From Alligator mississippiensis (lineage: Eukaryota > Chordata > Crocodylia > Alligatoridae), in NCBI RefSeq assembly GCF_030867095.1, contig NC_081831.1, forward strand, positions 71,190,716 to 71,254,715: 64,000 nucleotides of DNA, read 5' to 3'. This document shows positions 11,022 to 24,000 of the stretch, one piece after another; the first letter of the stretch is position 1, and every line of letters begins with the position of its first letter. A program made the position numbers and the translations under genes. The notes below the pieces were generated by a model, which saw only the letters and a list, made by a program, of their open reading frames with translations, made no database searches and was not told the origin of the DNA.

Positions 11022-14000
11022 CTTCTAATATTGCATATTCACCCCAACAACACCCTGTTTGAGTATCAGTGATTTAGATGATGGCAGAGGAAAGAAAAAG
11101 AATACTTCATGAGTATGCTGTCATTATAGCACTTTATAGGCATGGATTCTGAGTATATTAAAGATATTCATGGATAAATCCTTCATTTAAATTAAAAATG
11201 CATCTACCTTAGTCTCCTTGTAAATTCCATGTATGAAGTGATGCTAAACAAACAGATGTTTGCTAAATGTATCATGCATACCATAGAGATGCATAAATTA
11301 ATAAATAGCCATCAAGTGATCAGAAAGGATTTTTGATATGTGAATCTGCTGTGAAAGGGAGATTTTAGAACCTGCTCAAAACTTTGAGATATAAAGTCTA
11401 AAACATTAGAACTAGGGAATAAATTGAAACAGCTAAATTAACACAAGAGCAACAGAAAATTAGCAGAGCTTTCTCAACATGAAAAATATGCTAAGAAGCT
11501 GGGAGTCCCACAAAAGGATTGGCAGTACTCCAAATGGAAAAAAAAATATCATGAACCATTGTTTTAAATTGGTTGCTTCTATGTTCTTCTGGGCTAGAGA
11601 GTGGAAGGGTGTTTGTTATTTTACCAGTCTGTAAACTGAGGAAAATATCTGTGTCATTGCTTTGTTATTTCATGTAGTGTGTGTCAGTCCTCCTTACATG
11701 AACAGCTTTATACATGGCACTAAGATCTACCTGAGAGGTTAGTTTGCAAAGACTTGTCTGTCAGCAGAGGTATTCAAAACAGTATTATTAGATTTGATTT
11801 ATTTATAGCCAAGACACTGTTTCTAACATGCATTTTATTTATTTTAAAGTGAATTCAGTCCTGCTGGAAAACAGCAAAAAGACGACAAAGAGCAAATAGA
11901 AACATTTAATTAATCTTTTTATGGCAGAGGTTGCAAATCGCTGGCATTTTATGATGAATGTGCACGTAGGATGAAACAATTACAGAATGGGTTAAAGGTG
12001 CCCATAAGCCCCCAGAATTATGGGTATTGCCTCGGCTCAAGCCCTCTTCGTGTTCTGAGCCGTTTGTAGATCGACGCGTCTAAACTTTCTTTGTGCAGAG
12101 CAGCTGCACAAAGGGAGGACAAATAGCCAGTCTTCTTTTCCAGACCATTCATCTAAAGGGGACCTGGGACAAGAGACATCTCAAATGTAAACTGCAGGGG
12201 CTGACCAGAAAATAGGATGGAGGAGATGATGGAAACAGCATGAATTAGGCATTGTATGTCTGAGCTGCAAGAAAACCCTAGGAAAAAGATGCCTCGCCCA
12301 TCTGCAACACGTCTCCCTCACAGGAGTTTACAGGCAGAGCTGCAGTCAAAGTGGCACTAACTCCTCCTCAGCTATTTGCATTGGCAGGGAGTGCTGTAGG
12401 AATGGTAAATGGCCACGCTTCCTGGTTCCGCCCAAGCACGTCCATCAACCTGTCTCATCCAGCCATAATCTCTACTGCCCAAGTGAGAGCTTTTTACAGG
12501 TCTAAACGGACAGTGAGAAGAGGCATGCAACAGGTCGCAGCGGAGAGAAGCATAATGGCCATTGCCCCTTAACTAACTCACTGGTCAAAGAAAACGAAGA
12601 CTCGGGGCTTGCCTAACGCGACAGGAGCAACTTGACTAGTAATTCCCCACGTAGACCTTAGCAAACTGACAACCGAAGATTTGCTACAAGGAAATTCATT
12701 TTCCCCAAACTACTTCTCTCCTTTTGGAACAGCCTCCTGTTAGTGGTTTCTCTCATGTACAGTTCTTAAAAAATTCACATACAAATTTAAAAATAAATTG
12801 GGCATAACAGGCAGCTACAGTAACTTGTAATAGTTTCATATATCAAAAACATATTAGAGCAGATTTGCAAAAATTCATATGCAGCTCTAGCAGCAAAGGA
12901 TTTGTGGTTACTGGCTGGCATCAAATTCTTATAACCCAAAAGCACTTCCTTCCCAAGTGTTTATATGCTAGCAATCCGAAATGTTTCAGACATTAGCTTT
13001 GGCTGGATAATGAAGGTTGATTGGGCCCTACAGTGTACTCTATGGTACAACAAAGCAAACACTTCTGTGTTCTGTGGCAAGATTTTTGTACCCAATTTGC
13101 TGGTAGCATTTTCCACTCCCATTCTACCATTCTTATCAAAAACCCATTAACTACAGCTCCACACATACACAAAATGGTTCAAATCACCAATTATTTTCAA
13201 CTTTTAAAAAAAATATTTTTTCCATTACATTCTACACAGCTGGTGGTTGAGCAACCTAGCTCAGAACCTCCTTCCCCGTCGCACACCATGTGCCAGAGGT
13301 GGGCAACTTCAGTGACTTCTGCCCAAAGCCTTGAGCCTTCAGATTTATGCATCTGGCTCCCCTCATTTCCTGGCTAGAAGCTCGACTCCAGTTCTGGCTC
13401 CCCTAGTTTCAGCTCAGTGGATTGGGAGCTTGCACTGCAATGCAATCAGCTGTCTTGTGGTGACAACTGGAAAGCAAGAGGCAGCTGCAACCAGTGCAAC
13501 CAGATGCTCAGGGAAATGAAAAAAATAAAACACCAAGTGCTTGGTCATAGCAAAATGGCAAACTCTACACAGAATTCTGTGGCATTTTGGAAGGATACCA
13601 AGTTCCAGAGGTGCAGAATTTCAGAGTCCACAGAAACCTGACCCATCTGAATGATCACAGATGAGAATGATTGTTTCAGGCTATGTGCAAGCTCAGGAAG
13701 ATGTGGATTTAAACACACGGTTTCATTGCTAAAGTGATGTCTGTCTTCATTCTTTAACCCCTATGTCCAAAGACAACAGAAATACTGTAGGAGCGGTGGC
13801 TGAAAATGCAAGGTCTTTGGCCAAAAATCTGGGATTGTAAATACTTAATATTAAGCCAAATTCAGCCAAAAATGCCAAAGCCAACTGCACTATAAAAAGG
13901 AGGTCTCAAAATCGCTTATTTTTAAAAGGGCCCAATCAAAAACAATGAATTCTTCTCCAGGGTGACTGATGCCTGCCGAGTCGGGGGGCGCACAATTTGC

Positions 14001-14266
14001 GGTTGGGCCCAAAGCCCATATCCACTCTTATACTTCTGTGCAGCGGCTTAGTGCCCCCCGCCCCCCCTCAAATATGCTGCCGGCCCGTATGGCAAACAAA
14101 CTGCTCCATCCTGAGCAGTGCCAAGTCAGGGGCCAATATCAGGGGGGGCACATGCCTCCTCCTCCCTTCCCCCCCCCAGTATCCCCTCTACTAGTCACCT
14201 GTGATTCTTTTATTCTGTTCAATGAGCTTTGGATCAGGCCTTCAAATTAATTGCATAACCAAGATG
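11022..14266. other. Intergenic, nothing firm
   Basis: Mostly AT-rich DNA without a supported gene. A CAGAGGTGGGCAACTTCAG start near 13295 looks like the left end of another hAT-like MITE, but I could not find its right end or a target duplication. Confidence 0.3.
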
Positions 14267-14902
14267 TTGTATTTACCCAAATCCAAGATGATTCTGAATT
14301 ACACCCCCAAATAATTAGCTTCTTGATGTGGAAAATTTAAAGGGGGGGATGCCACCTGCTTACCCCCACTCCATCACTTGACCCCCTGATCCCTGCTGCC
14401 TGTCCCCCCCTGGAAGTTGTCCCCAGCACCATCAAAAGCCTCCTCTTGTGCCATCTTCCCCACTATGCCCCCTGTGACCCCCCAGACCCTGCTGCTTACT
14501 TTCCCAATGCAGCTCCAGACCCTGCTCTGGCCTGGGACAGGGAGCAAGACAAGCATGTGCTGCTGGTGGTCTCAGCCTAGCTGTGGAGCAGTTGTTGCAG
14601 TGGTGACAGCTTCATTCCAGCCCAGGCTGGGGCCAGAGCCACCACATACTTCTTGCTCCCTGCCCTAAACCAGAGCGGGGCTCCAGAGCTGCAATGGGCA
14701 GGTTAGTGGTTGCGGGGAGAAGGGGAGCAGTGGCAGCAGGAGGCAGAAGCTGCAGCTCTGATCTGACCCTGGGTTGGGGTTGGAGAAAATTGTTACCAAC
14801 CCACTTGTACTCAAATCTAAGATGGGGCTTCCCCCCCCACCTCGATGTTGACTGGAGAAGGGAGGAAAGGAATACCTCATCTTGGATTTGCATAACTAGT
14901 AA
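14267..14902. mobile_element. TIR element with GC-rich filler
   Basis: The left end reads TTGTATTTACCCAAATCCAA, and the complement of the right end contains TTTACTAGTTATGCAAATCC, so AAATCCAAGATGA occurs in inverted form at both ends. The centre (14345-14835) is GC-rich and unrelated to the ends. The element at 28904-29699 has the same kind of ends. Borders are approximate. Confidence 0.5.
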
Positions 14903-16809
14903 AGAGGCACAATTAAGTATATATGAGGTTCTTCCATTTACCTTGCAGGATCATGTGGAATAAATGAATACTGTTTTAAGTCTCACTCAGAGGACATTGA
15001 GCAGGAACTAAAACAAGTATGAAGTAAACAGAAGCTATGGATCTATAGATTATTTTACCCAACACTCCTAACCTAACATGGAATTCCCTTGTTTTCTAGT
15101 ACAACATTATATAAATACTATTAAACCAGTTTAATATAAATTCTGATATATAATTAAATATCTGTAAAACATTCCAACAGATCTGTAGCAATGAATCACG
15201 GTCCTAAATTAATGGGAACTGCCATTGCTAAATAACATAGTACAAATAAGACAGGGATGACTCACTCTGCACAGCAAACAGCAGAGAGGAGCAGCACACT
15301 TTCAACATTGTGTTACACCACTCCAACAGATTTTCCACAATAGATGCTGGTTGTAAATCAGCTTCCAGGTCTCTAATGTCCTGTCATCAGCTTTTTCCCA
15401 GCCTTTCCCCAAGAATCTCCCATTTACCCAAATTCTTCTTTTCTAATATTTCCCTAAATACTCAGTTTGGCACCACCCTTTGAGAACCACTGATGTGTCT
15501 TTCAGAGACACTGGGAAAAAAAGTCACAACAGTTTTAAAAAAAGTCACTAATTCAAGCTGTCATAATTTGATGGCTATGTTAATTACTCTCTCACATTTA
15601 GTGTGAATAGAGCACTGATTACAATTTTTAAAACTGCATTTAATGGAGCAGCTCTCAAAGTCTTACTAACAAGTTGAGGGTTTTAACCCTCAATTGTCAT
15701 TGACTCTATTACAATTTGAACACTGACTATTGATTAGTTTTATTGCTCTTTAAAACATGACATTGCAACTGAACACAGCAGTAGTGCGATGCTTTTTAAA
15801 AGCTAGCCTTCAGAGGAGGTAAAACAAAGAATCTTCTGCATTAAAGTTATATATACAAGAAGGCGGCTGTTTATTTGCTTTACTTGTCCAATGTGGAAAA
15901 AGTGTAAGGCTGCAAGTATTAAGAGCCACTGGCACTCCTGCCTGCTCTCAAACAATTTACATGCTGCCTAAGCTCAACCATATCCTCTTGTTGGAGATAA
16001 TTTTGATTAAAAAAAAAAACCCCAAAAAACTGGCTCAAATATCTCCCCAGACACAGCTGTTCCTAATCGCTTCCCCTTTGAATTCCTCAGCCCACTAGTT
16101 AGATGTGATTCCTTGAGAGAAACACTCCCCCAAACCTTTGATCTGGCTGGGATTATCAACCACCTGCCTGAGAAAGTCAGCAGATAGATTCAGCACACTT
16201 GGGCCGTATTGGGGAATGATCCCTGCATGAGCTTTTCAAGACAAAAATAAGCCCATTTATAAAATGCATTTTGCCTTCTAAAAGGGAAAAATACCACACC
16301 CAAAGGGAGACTTCTCAAAGGCACCAAACTCCCAATGACCTTCAATGGGAGTCTGGCCTCTCACCACCCTGGCACCCTGGACACTGTGCCTAAACACATT
16401 TTCATGAAACAGCACACAAATTGCTAAAGAAACATCTTGCAAAGGTAAACTATAAGAATTGAGAATTAAAGCATCCCTACCTAGAGCTCCACGTGAAGAA
16501 AATCCATGAAGAGCCAACTTCCCAGAAGAGGTTGTGTAATACAACTAGGCCCGATTTCCTTTCAAAGTCATCTGTTCCCAGGGGCTAAATTTTACTCACT
16601 TTACAGACACGTCAACAGAATTTTAGTATGATAGAGAGAAGCAGAATTTAGTTCTCTGTGGAGAACAAGTACTTTGTTCCTTTTTGTCTCTATTAATATA
16701 TACATATTTACTAGGCTCATTTGATGTATGCAGCTGAAAAATTACAAGGGGAAAAAAAAAGTAATGCAGTGTTTCAAGTGCTATTTCAAAGCGGAAAATA
16801 GAGCTCACA
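14903..16809. other. Intergenic or distal XIAP 3' UTR
   Basis: AT-rich, with no supported exon or repeat. The human XIAP 3' UTR is over 6 kb, so the transcript could reach here. Confidence 0.3.
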
Positions 16810-19800
16810 TTACTCAATTTAATTTTACTTTTATTTAAATAATTCATAAAATCAAGTTACATAATCACAACAAACATTTAAAAAAATAAATCTGTCCCAT
16901 TTCAGTAGTTTGGAACATGTAGTTGAAATGAAAAATTATATTCTGTATTAAGAATCGCTAATTAGTATACCAAGTCAGACACATCATTTAACCCTTAGGA
17001 TTCCAAAATACATTTCTATATACAAAAGCTTGTAGTAAGACACTAAATTTCCACAAATTTAGGACATTTCATAGGTCTAGAGAGTTATCAAACTAGTTTT
17101 ATTAATCCAAAATTTAGATATTTTTAAATCAAGATTTAAGAGGAACGTTACAAGACCCAACACAAAAATAATGTGTAATTTTTAAACAATATTTTAAGAT
17201 GACATTTAATTCAAATTCTTGCCTGCAATAATTTGAGCTCAAACTGCTAACTTCAAAACCAAGTGAAACAGACTGAAAACAAAAAATGACAGTTTTCTAA
17301 TGTTTCCCCAAAGTTGAGTGCTATTTTTTTTTGAAAAAGCAGCATTAGGATGACATGCTAATTTAACTTTTTGATTATGAAAATGGAAAGAATTGGAAAG
17401 CATTAACAAAAAAACTATGCACAAGATAAAATGTAAACAGAACATCTGAGTATTATGATTGGCGTTACAATTTCTAATTAAAAATCACACCTTTAATGCT
17501 CAAAGTAACAGAAGTACATGATGCCTGTTAGCTTCAGTTGACATATCCTTAGAGGAAAGAGAGGAAAGGCAGATCATTCTGGCATGCAGTGCACTAGATA
17601 CCTTTTCGTCTCTACTAGGAAATCAGATGGCAAAGCAGGAAAACAAATACACAGAAAGTTGAACGCAGTCAATTAAATGTTCACCATTAGCAAGTGGCTA
17701 ATTACACAAATGAGAACATTAATTGAAGAAGCAGAAGGATTCTAGAACAGAAGAACTATGGCTGATAAGCAAACAGTGGACATGTGACCTTGAGCAACAG
17801 ATTTTTTTTTTGTATAAAAACAAGTATTCAAAGAAGGTAAAACAGAAACATCAGAACTAACATTGCCTATCTAAGCTAAACCAGGAGAAGCTAGCTCAAA
17901 CATACTCTCTAGATTACGCTGCAAACTAAAAGTCCAAAAGTAGGACAACATTGACATGTAGTTTCTTTGTGAACTGAGTAAAACATTATGTACGTGGAAA
18001 CTTGGGAAATGTCCACATTTACAATTGGTACATACAAGCATTATAAAAGGGCCAGACCCTGCAAAAAAAAAAAACAACTCATGTGCATAACACATCAGTC
18101 ACTTGAGGAGTCCACTGGAGTCCAGCACTGGAAAGGAAATAGCCACAAGATCACTTCCCATGGTTTGGAACTACTCCCATGAAGTAAGTTTCACATGCCA
18201 AGAGTTTGCAGGATCAGGCCCAAATTGTTAAATAATAAAATATACATAATCTTGCTCTTTTATCGTTTCATACATACTTAACATGGAGTTATAATGAAAA
18301 ATAGATTATAAAATTCTTAAAAAATCTGGATTTTAAAAGCACAGTCCTCTACCACAAACCACATTAATACATTCTGGAAATACAGCCCATTTTGAATACG
18401 TACAAATGGCACTATAAAATGGATCTTGAGACCAAGTGGTTGGATTATCTAAACAGAATTCCCAGTGATGGCATTCCTCAACTAGCACTTGTCGCTCACA
18501 GCATCTTTCAATGCACCCAGTTCAAATGGATTATGTGTTTTGAGAATATGCATTACATTTGAAATGAAAGCATTTTCAAGCACATGATAATTATGTCGTG
18601 ACAACATTAGACCAAAACTTTTCATCATCTATTTCCCCGTGGTTGGAAATGTCATTAAAACGCTCAAAACTTTTTAGGGGAAAAAGTCCAGACTAGTTTT
18701 TCAAAAAATACATTTTTGAAATACCCAAGTTTAAAATTTGGCACTATCAATGGGGTGGGGGTGGGGGGTAATACTTTGAAAACTTCTCGTCCAACCCTCT
18801 GCTCTTGTCCAGAGTTTCTTTGAACTGGAAGCAGATGCTAAACTCTTATCTTCCAACTTTTGATTTTCAAGTAACAGTACTATTATTACTAAGAACAGTA
18901 ATATTAGGCATTTGGAATTATCACCAGAAGGGGTAGAGGAGGGAAGATGTAGAAAAGAGCCCTAATATACTTTGTGTTTCTTCCTGAAAGAACATTAATA
19001 CATCTTTATTCTCTGAATATGTAATTGCAGTTTTTAGTTTGTGGAAGGCTTCTGCAAGAAGCTGTGCATCCTCCATTCCCCCTGACAGAAAACATGAGCA
19101 GAGTCCTCCACACTTTGCAGGATCAGGTGCTTCCAGGCAGGCCTATAATGACCTTTGCTGGTATGCCTGAGACCAGTTCCTTCAATTAACCTGCATCAGC
19201 CAAAGGTCTTTTTGTCACTATAGCAGAGTTTACCACTAGGACTTCTGTTGGCATAACTATGGCAACCACAGGTGTGTTTTCTTTCACCCTCCTCACTAAT
19301 GAAACATAACCCTGGGATTCCCGGTATTAGAAGGCTGCCTTGGCTGTTGTCCCAGAATAGATACTTAGATACTGCAGTTTCTGTCGTCACATGATTCCTT
19401 TGACAATATGACAACTATATATGAACAATGTCAAAGAAAACATTTTATATAAAGGAGATCACTATGATTCTTCAAAGATGTAATGGCTTTATAAACAAGT
19501 TCTGATCATTTTGAGGGTGTTGCCAATGAGCGAGTCTAGTGGAAAAATTGAGGAAGACATTCCTCCCCCCGCTTCACTGTTTATATTTGTTTTGGCTTGT
19601 TTAAACAGGACCAAAGTTAAGGCCGTTTGGGAACTGGCTCTGTGCAAAGAGGCCCCGACTAAGCCTGGAAGAGAGAAGGAGGCATGCCTTTTGGTGATAG
19701 CTTCAGATCCTTTTATTACTGGGCTATAGGAAGTCGTTTTTAAAGGCAGTGTTAGTTGGAGAAACAAAAGGCCTTAGCATAACAAAAAGCTGCTGCTGCT

Positions 19801-20847
19801 TTGGGAAAGTAATTCTGTGACACGTAAATAACAAGAATATAATTACTTGCCTTTTAGGTGGAAGTGGTGTTAGTTGATTTTTTTTTTTTTTTTTTTTACT
19901 GGACAGAAAGAGTTGATGCACATTTAGAAAGGGGTCAACTATATGAAAGCCAAGTAAAAATCACAGAAGTTATCTTCATAGTTCTGTCATGAGAATCATT
20001 TTTAAATATCTGTAAGTGTTACTGGGTCAGTGAGGTTATGAGATTTTGAAAAAGATGCTATTTTCCCCTGGGAGAGAAATAAATTATGGAATTGACTGGT
20101 TCACCAAGTTGGAAAGAAAATTAACCCTTGAGAGTAAATTAGACAGTCATTTAAATTTTAGACTGAAAACAAAACCAAGTGTCAGCAACTTTGTTTCTGT
20201 CACTGAAATGTTACTGCTCCCAAACCTATGATCTCCTCATCCCATTCCCAAATGGGGGTTGACTGTTTACTATTCTAGCTTTAGTAAATATAATCTAAGA
20301 CAGCTGATAGCAAAAGAAACATGGCTGGACTTTTCCCCATTTGTCATTTCCCCTTTGAAGTTTATTGCCCACATTCTGCACTCTCTGAAGCTTGGCTAAT
20401 GACAGAAGCAGTCTTACAAATTCAACCTACGCTGCCCTTAGTGAATCGAGCACTCAGGTTTCCCATGCCATTTATGAGTATACTTAAATTTATGCACATG
20501 CAACAAACTAGTAGAGTGTGATACATAAAAATCAAGAGAACAGAGTCATATTCTAGGCTGTCAGCTCAAGTAAAATGACAGGACAAAAACAGAGGAGAGG
20601 AATAAAGAAGTTCCAGTTAAATGTGAGTGCTGTAAACCACATAAATATAGCAGCCTCTAACTACTGATTCATAGGATTTTAGGGCACTGATGAAAGCTTT
20701 ATTCTTTCTATTATCCCCAACTGGAGGCACTCTAAATACGTTTATGCGCTAGACTGTTTATCATCCCAACTGTCAGTTAAACCTTTACAATGATTTCAGC
20801 AACATAATAGGAACCATTTGCACAAGCAGCACTCGTTGTACATTTAA
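16810..20847 (-). other. XIAP: Presumed XIAP 3' UTR
   Basis: This AT-rich stretch follows the XIAP stop codon with no recognised repeat, consistent with the long terminal exon of XIAP. A minus-strand AATAAA at 16835-16830 is one candidate poly(A) signal. Others lie nearer the stop, for example in TTTATT near 20360 and 20698. The true end cannot be fixed from sequence alone. Confidence 0.3.
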
Positions 20848-21041
20848 CTAATACATAAAAATTTTCTGTCTTCTTGTAATAACTGTGCAACACACAGGGC
20901 ATTTAACAACTACTTCAGCACATTCCTTGCAAGCAACCAGGTGGCCACAGGGAATAAGAACTACAGAGATGTTTTTATCCATACAGATTTTACAAAGCTT
21001 TTCCTCCTGTAAACGTCTTAATTTCTCTTCCACACTAAGAT
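20848..21041 (-). CDS. XIAP: XIAP coding exon 6: RING domain and stop
   Basis: 194 nt of coding sequence after the acceptor TTTTCCTTAG. It encodes [18 protein letters not shown] and the RING ligands C445, C448, C460, H462, C466, C469, C476 and C479, then ends KIFMY (human KIFMS). The RING binds E2 enzymes and dimerises through the C terminus. The exon continues into the 3' UTR. Confidence 0.97.
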
Positions 21042-24000
21042 CTAAGGAAAAGGGAAATACACAGAATGAGTTAGCATACTTCATAACAGCAGCTGATCTC
21101 AAGGCTCTCTGCCCTATAAAACAATGTGTTTTGATACAGCAGAGCTAGATCATCCCCCCCCGCTCCTCCCCCACCACATAGAAGGCAGCAAACTAATATG
21201 CAATTTAGCAACTCCTCACCGACACTGCCTCCCAACACCCATTACGTCTCCCAGAGCTGTGCAAGCAGGAGTTAACTCTCCAGACATGCTGCTCTAGAAT
21301 ATCCAGAGGCCAGGAAGTGCATAATTCGCTCTCAAAAAAGTCACTGACTTCCCAATGGCAACTGCCCTCAAACTTTTGTTGTTATTGTGGACGATGTAAG
21401 AGGGAGTTCTCAGCACAGGAGAAAGCTGACTGAATGAAGTGCTATGCACAAATAAGAAAAAAGGCTGAACTCAAATTCAGAAAATAAAAGAGTACAGTGT
21501 TGAATACACAAATACTATCACACCTGCCCACCAGAAATATACATAGATAAGCAATGTCAGGTGTTGACTGAAATATTGATTCAAATGATTTTTTTTTTTA
21601 AAAAAGAATCCCATGAAAACAGATTATTTTAACGTGGTAAGTAGCCACTTCTGAGCACAGAAGTATTAATCAAAGTCTTACTGCAGAACAAACCAATCTC
21701 ATGTTAATTCAGTTCTATACCATTCAACTGAACTGTGCCTTACTTGACAAAAAAAATTGCTTCTTTCTAAAGTGCTGCTACCACATGTGGAAAGAATGCC
21801 TCATAATCACCCATAAATATGCATTACAATCCTTTGTAACCCTCTTTAAAACTCCCCTTTTCCATGATATGCTGGTATGCTGAGATCATTGCATATCAGG
21901 TCAACCAGAAGTGTGCCTCTTCTGTTTCCCTGTATTTATCTGCAGTCTTGTTTTAGACTATAAAAACTCTTTGGAGTAGGTGGTTTTCTTTTCATTACAA
22001 CTGCAGAGTATCCAGCACAGAATCCTGAATACTGTTTTGCTTTACATGTACTACCATAAAAAAAACAACACAACACCTCCTGCCTCTCATACGCCAGGAA
22101 GCAAAATGTTCTTATATGACAGAACAAGGAGCAATGGTCTCAAGTTGCAGCAAGTGAAGTTTAGGTTGGATATTAGGCAAAACTCTCACTAGGAGGGTGG
22201 TGAAACACTGGAATGGGTTACCTAGAGAGGTGGTGCAATCTCCATCCCTGGAGGTTTTTAAGACCTGACTCGACAAAGCCTTGGCTGGGATGATCTAGTC
22301 AGGGCTGGTCCTGCTTTGAGCAGGGGGTTGGACTAGATGTGACCTCCTGAGGTCCCTTCCAACCCTCATTTTCTATGATTCTATATAATCTATTAAAAAA
22401 AAGCTTTATAATGGAAAGATCAGAGGAAACAAAAGTTTCTTTTTATTTCATTGTGTGTTTTCAATGGACATTTGACAGTACTCTGTGTAGTCCGTTTCCT
22501 GGCACAGTTTATTCCATGGCTTCTTCTGTAAATAGTCATTACACCGTTTACTAAGAGAGAATTATTTAGCCACAGAAAGGTAATATTTTTGGGGGGCTGG
22601 GACGAGACAGGGGAAAACACAAGACCACAAAAGTTGGCAGGGCAACTCAGGATCTGGGGGTAAAAGTTGAAAATACTTTTAAACAAAATTTTTGGAAGTG
22701 GTTAGATTTCAAATAGACAATGCCTCTGAAAACTCAGAACTGCAGATTATAAAACCTCTCTAAGTTATCGCAGAGTCAGAGTTGTGTGCCTGTTTTGTAG
22801 TATAAAGCAGAACATGCTTGCGAGTAACTGTCTGAGAGAATATTTAAAAAATACTTGGTTTTAAGTGATCTGCATACATCACTACTTTATTAAATTCTCT
22901 CAAAATTACATATATTATATGCCTGTTCTTTCTGGAAAGCAAGACAGAAGTTAAAGGTGGCAACAGTAATGCACCAATAGGATTTTTTTTTCATACAATA
23001 CTAAGCAGTCTTCATAAATGTTTTGCCTTTTAAAATGTTCACCTTTAATCAGTGGGTTCTCACTGGATCCTTCTTGTGCGTTTGCTTTCTGAGCATTTAT
23101 TAAGTCTGCGACCAAAACCTCAACAGAGGTATAGTTTTCTCCAGATGTCTGCAGTTTCTTCTCTATAATGTTCTTAATCTCAGACAAATTGAAGCCCATA
23201 CGCATTGCATTCTGTACCAAATGACTCTGTAAAAATTCATCTGCAATGAAAGTTGAAGGAGAAAACAATTTAACCAAGGGCAAATTGGCAGTACTTGGCA
23301 GTATTCACTGGAGAGTCCTTTTCAGTTAAAACAGTTACCCAAAAATTAGTACATTCAAACTCTGACTAGTAACCATCCAGCTAACCTTGTGGAAGACAAA
23401 ACATGAAACAAGGAGGCCTCAGAGATCTGCTTTACTATTAACTCTTCCTTCAGCCCTTCTGACTGATATTACAGTCCTAGATTAACCCCTGAGATCACAA
23501 GTTAATTAACCTTTCTGTTGCATCTTTTCCAAGAAAACGGTTGCTTCAAACAATGTATTTCTACACTTAAAGCCAAATTATTGCATGACTCTTCATAAAT
23601 CCCTAAGCACAAATTAATAGTGAATTTATTTTCTTTCATTTTAGATTATATAAAAACCACCTATATGCAGCCCAAGTAACATCCTGATTATTTAAAAACT
23701 GAAAACCAAAATGCAGTACAACCAAGAATACTGTAATGCTATCTGCTTCAGGCCTCGATCTTCATAAACAAATGATTTCAGGAAATTATTTTCAGCCATT
23801 ATTTTTCTCTCCTCTCCCTCAATGGAAACTTCTGTATAGCTATACTAGCAGCGCAGCTGCTATTTCCCCTTGTTCTGAATAAATTTAGGAGTCATCCAAC
23901 TCCTCTTTCCTTGATGAGGCTGCTTACAGAGCCAAGCTCTCTCTCAAATGTGAATGTACTTTGGAAGCCTGAACTTCTAAAGTAATTTTAAGTTTAAAGT

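Noticed and set aside
13295-13640. hAT-like MITE starting CAGAGGTGGGCAAC
   Set aside because: Only a left end is visible; no right terminal repeat or target duplication found.
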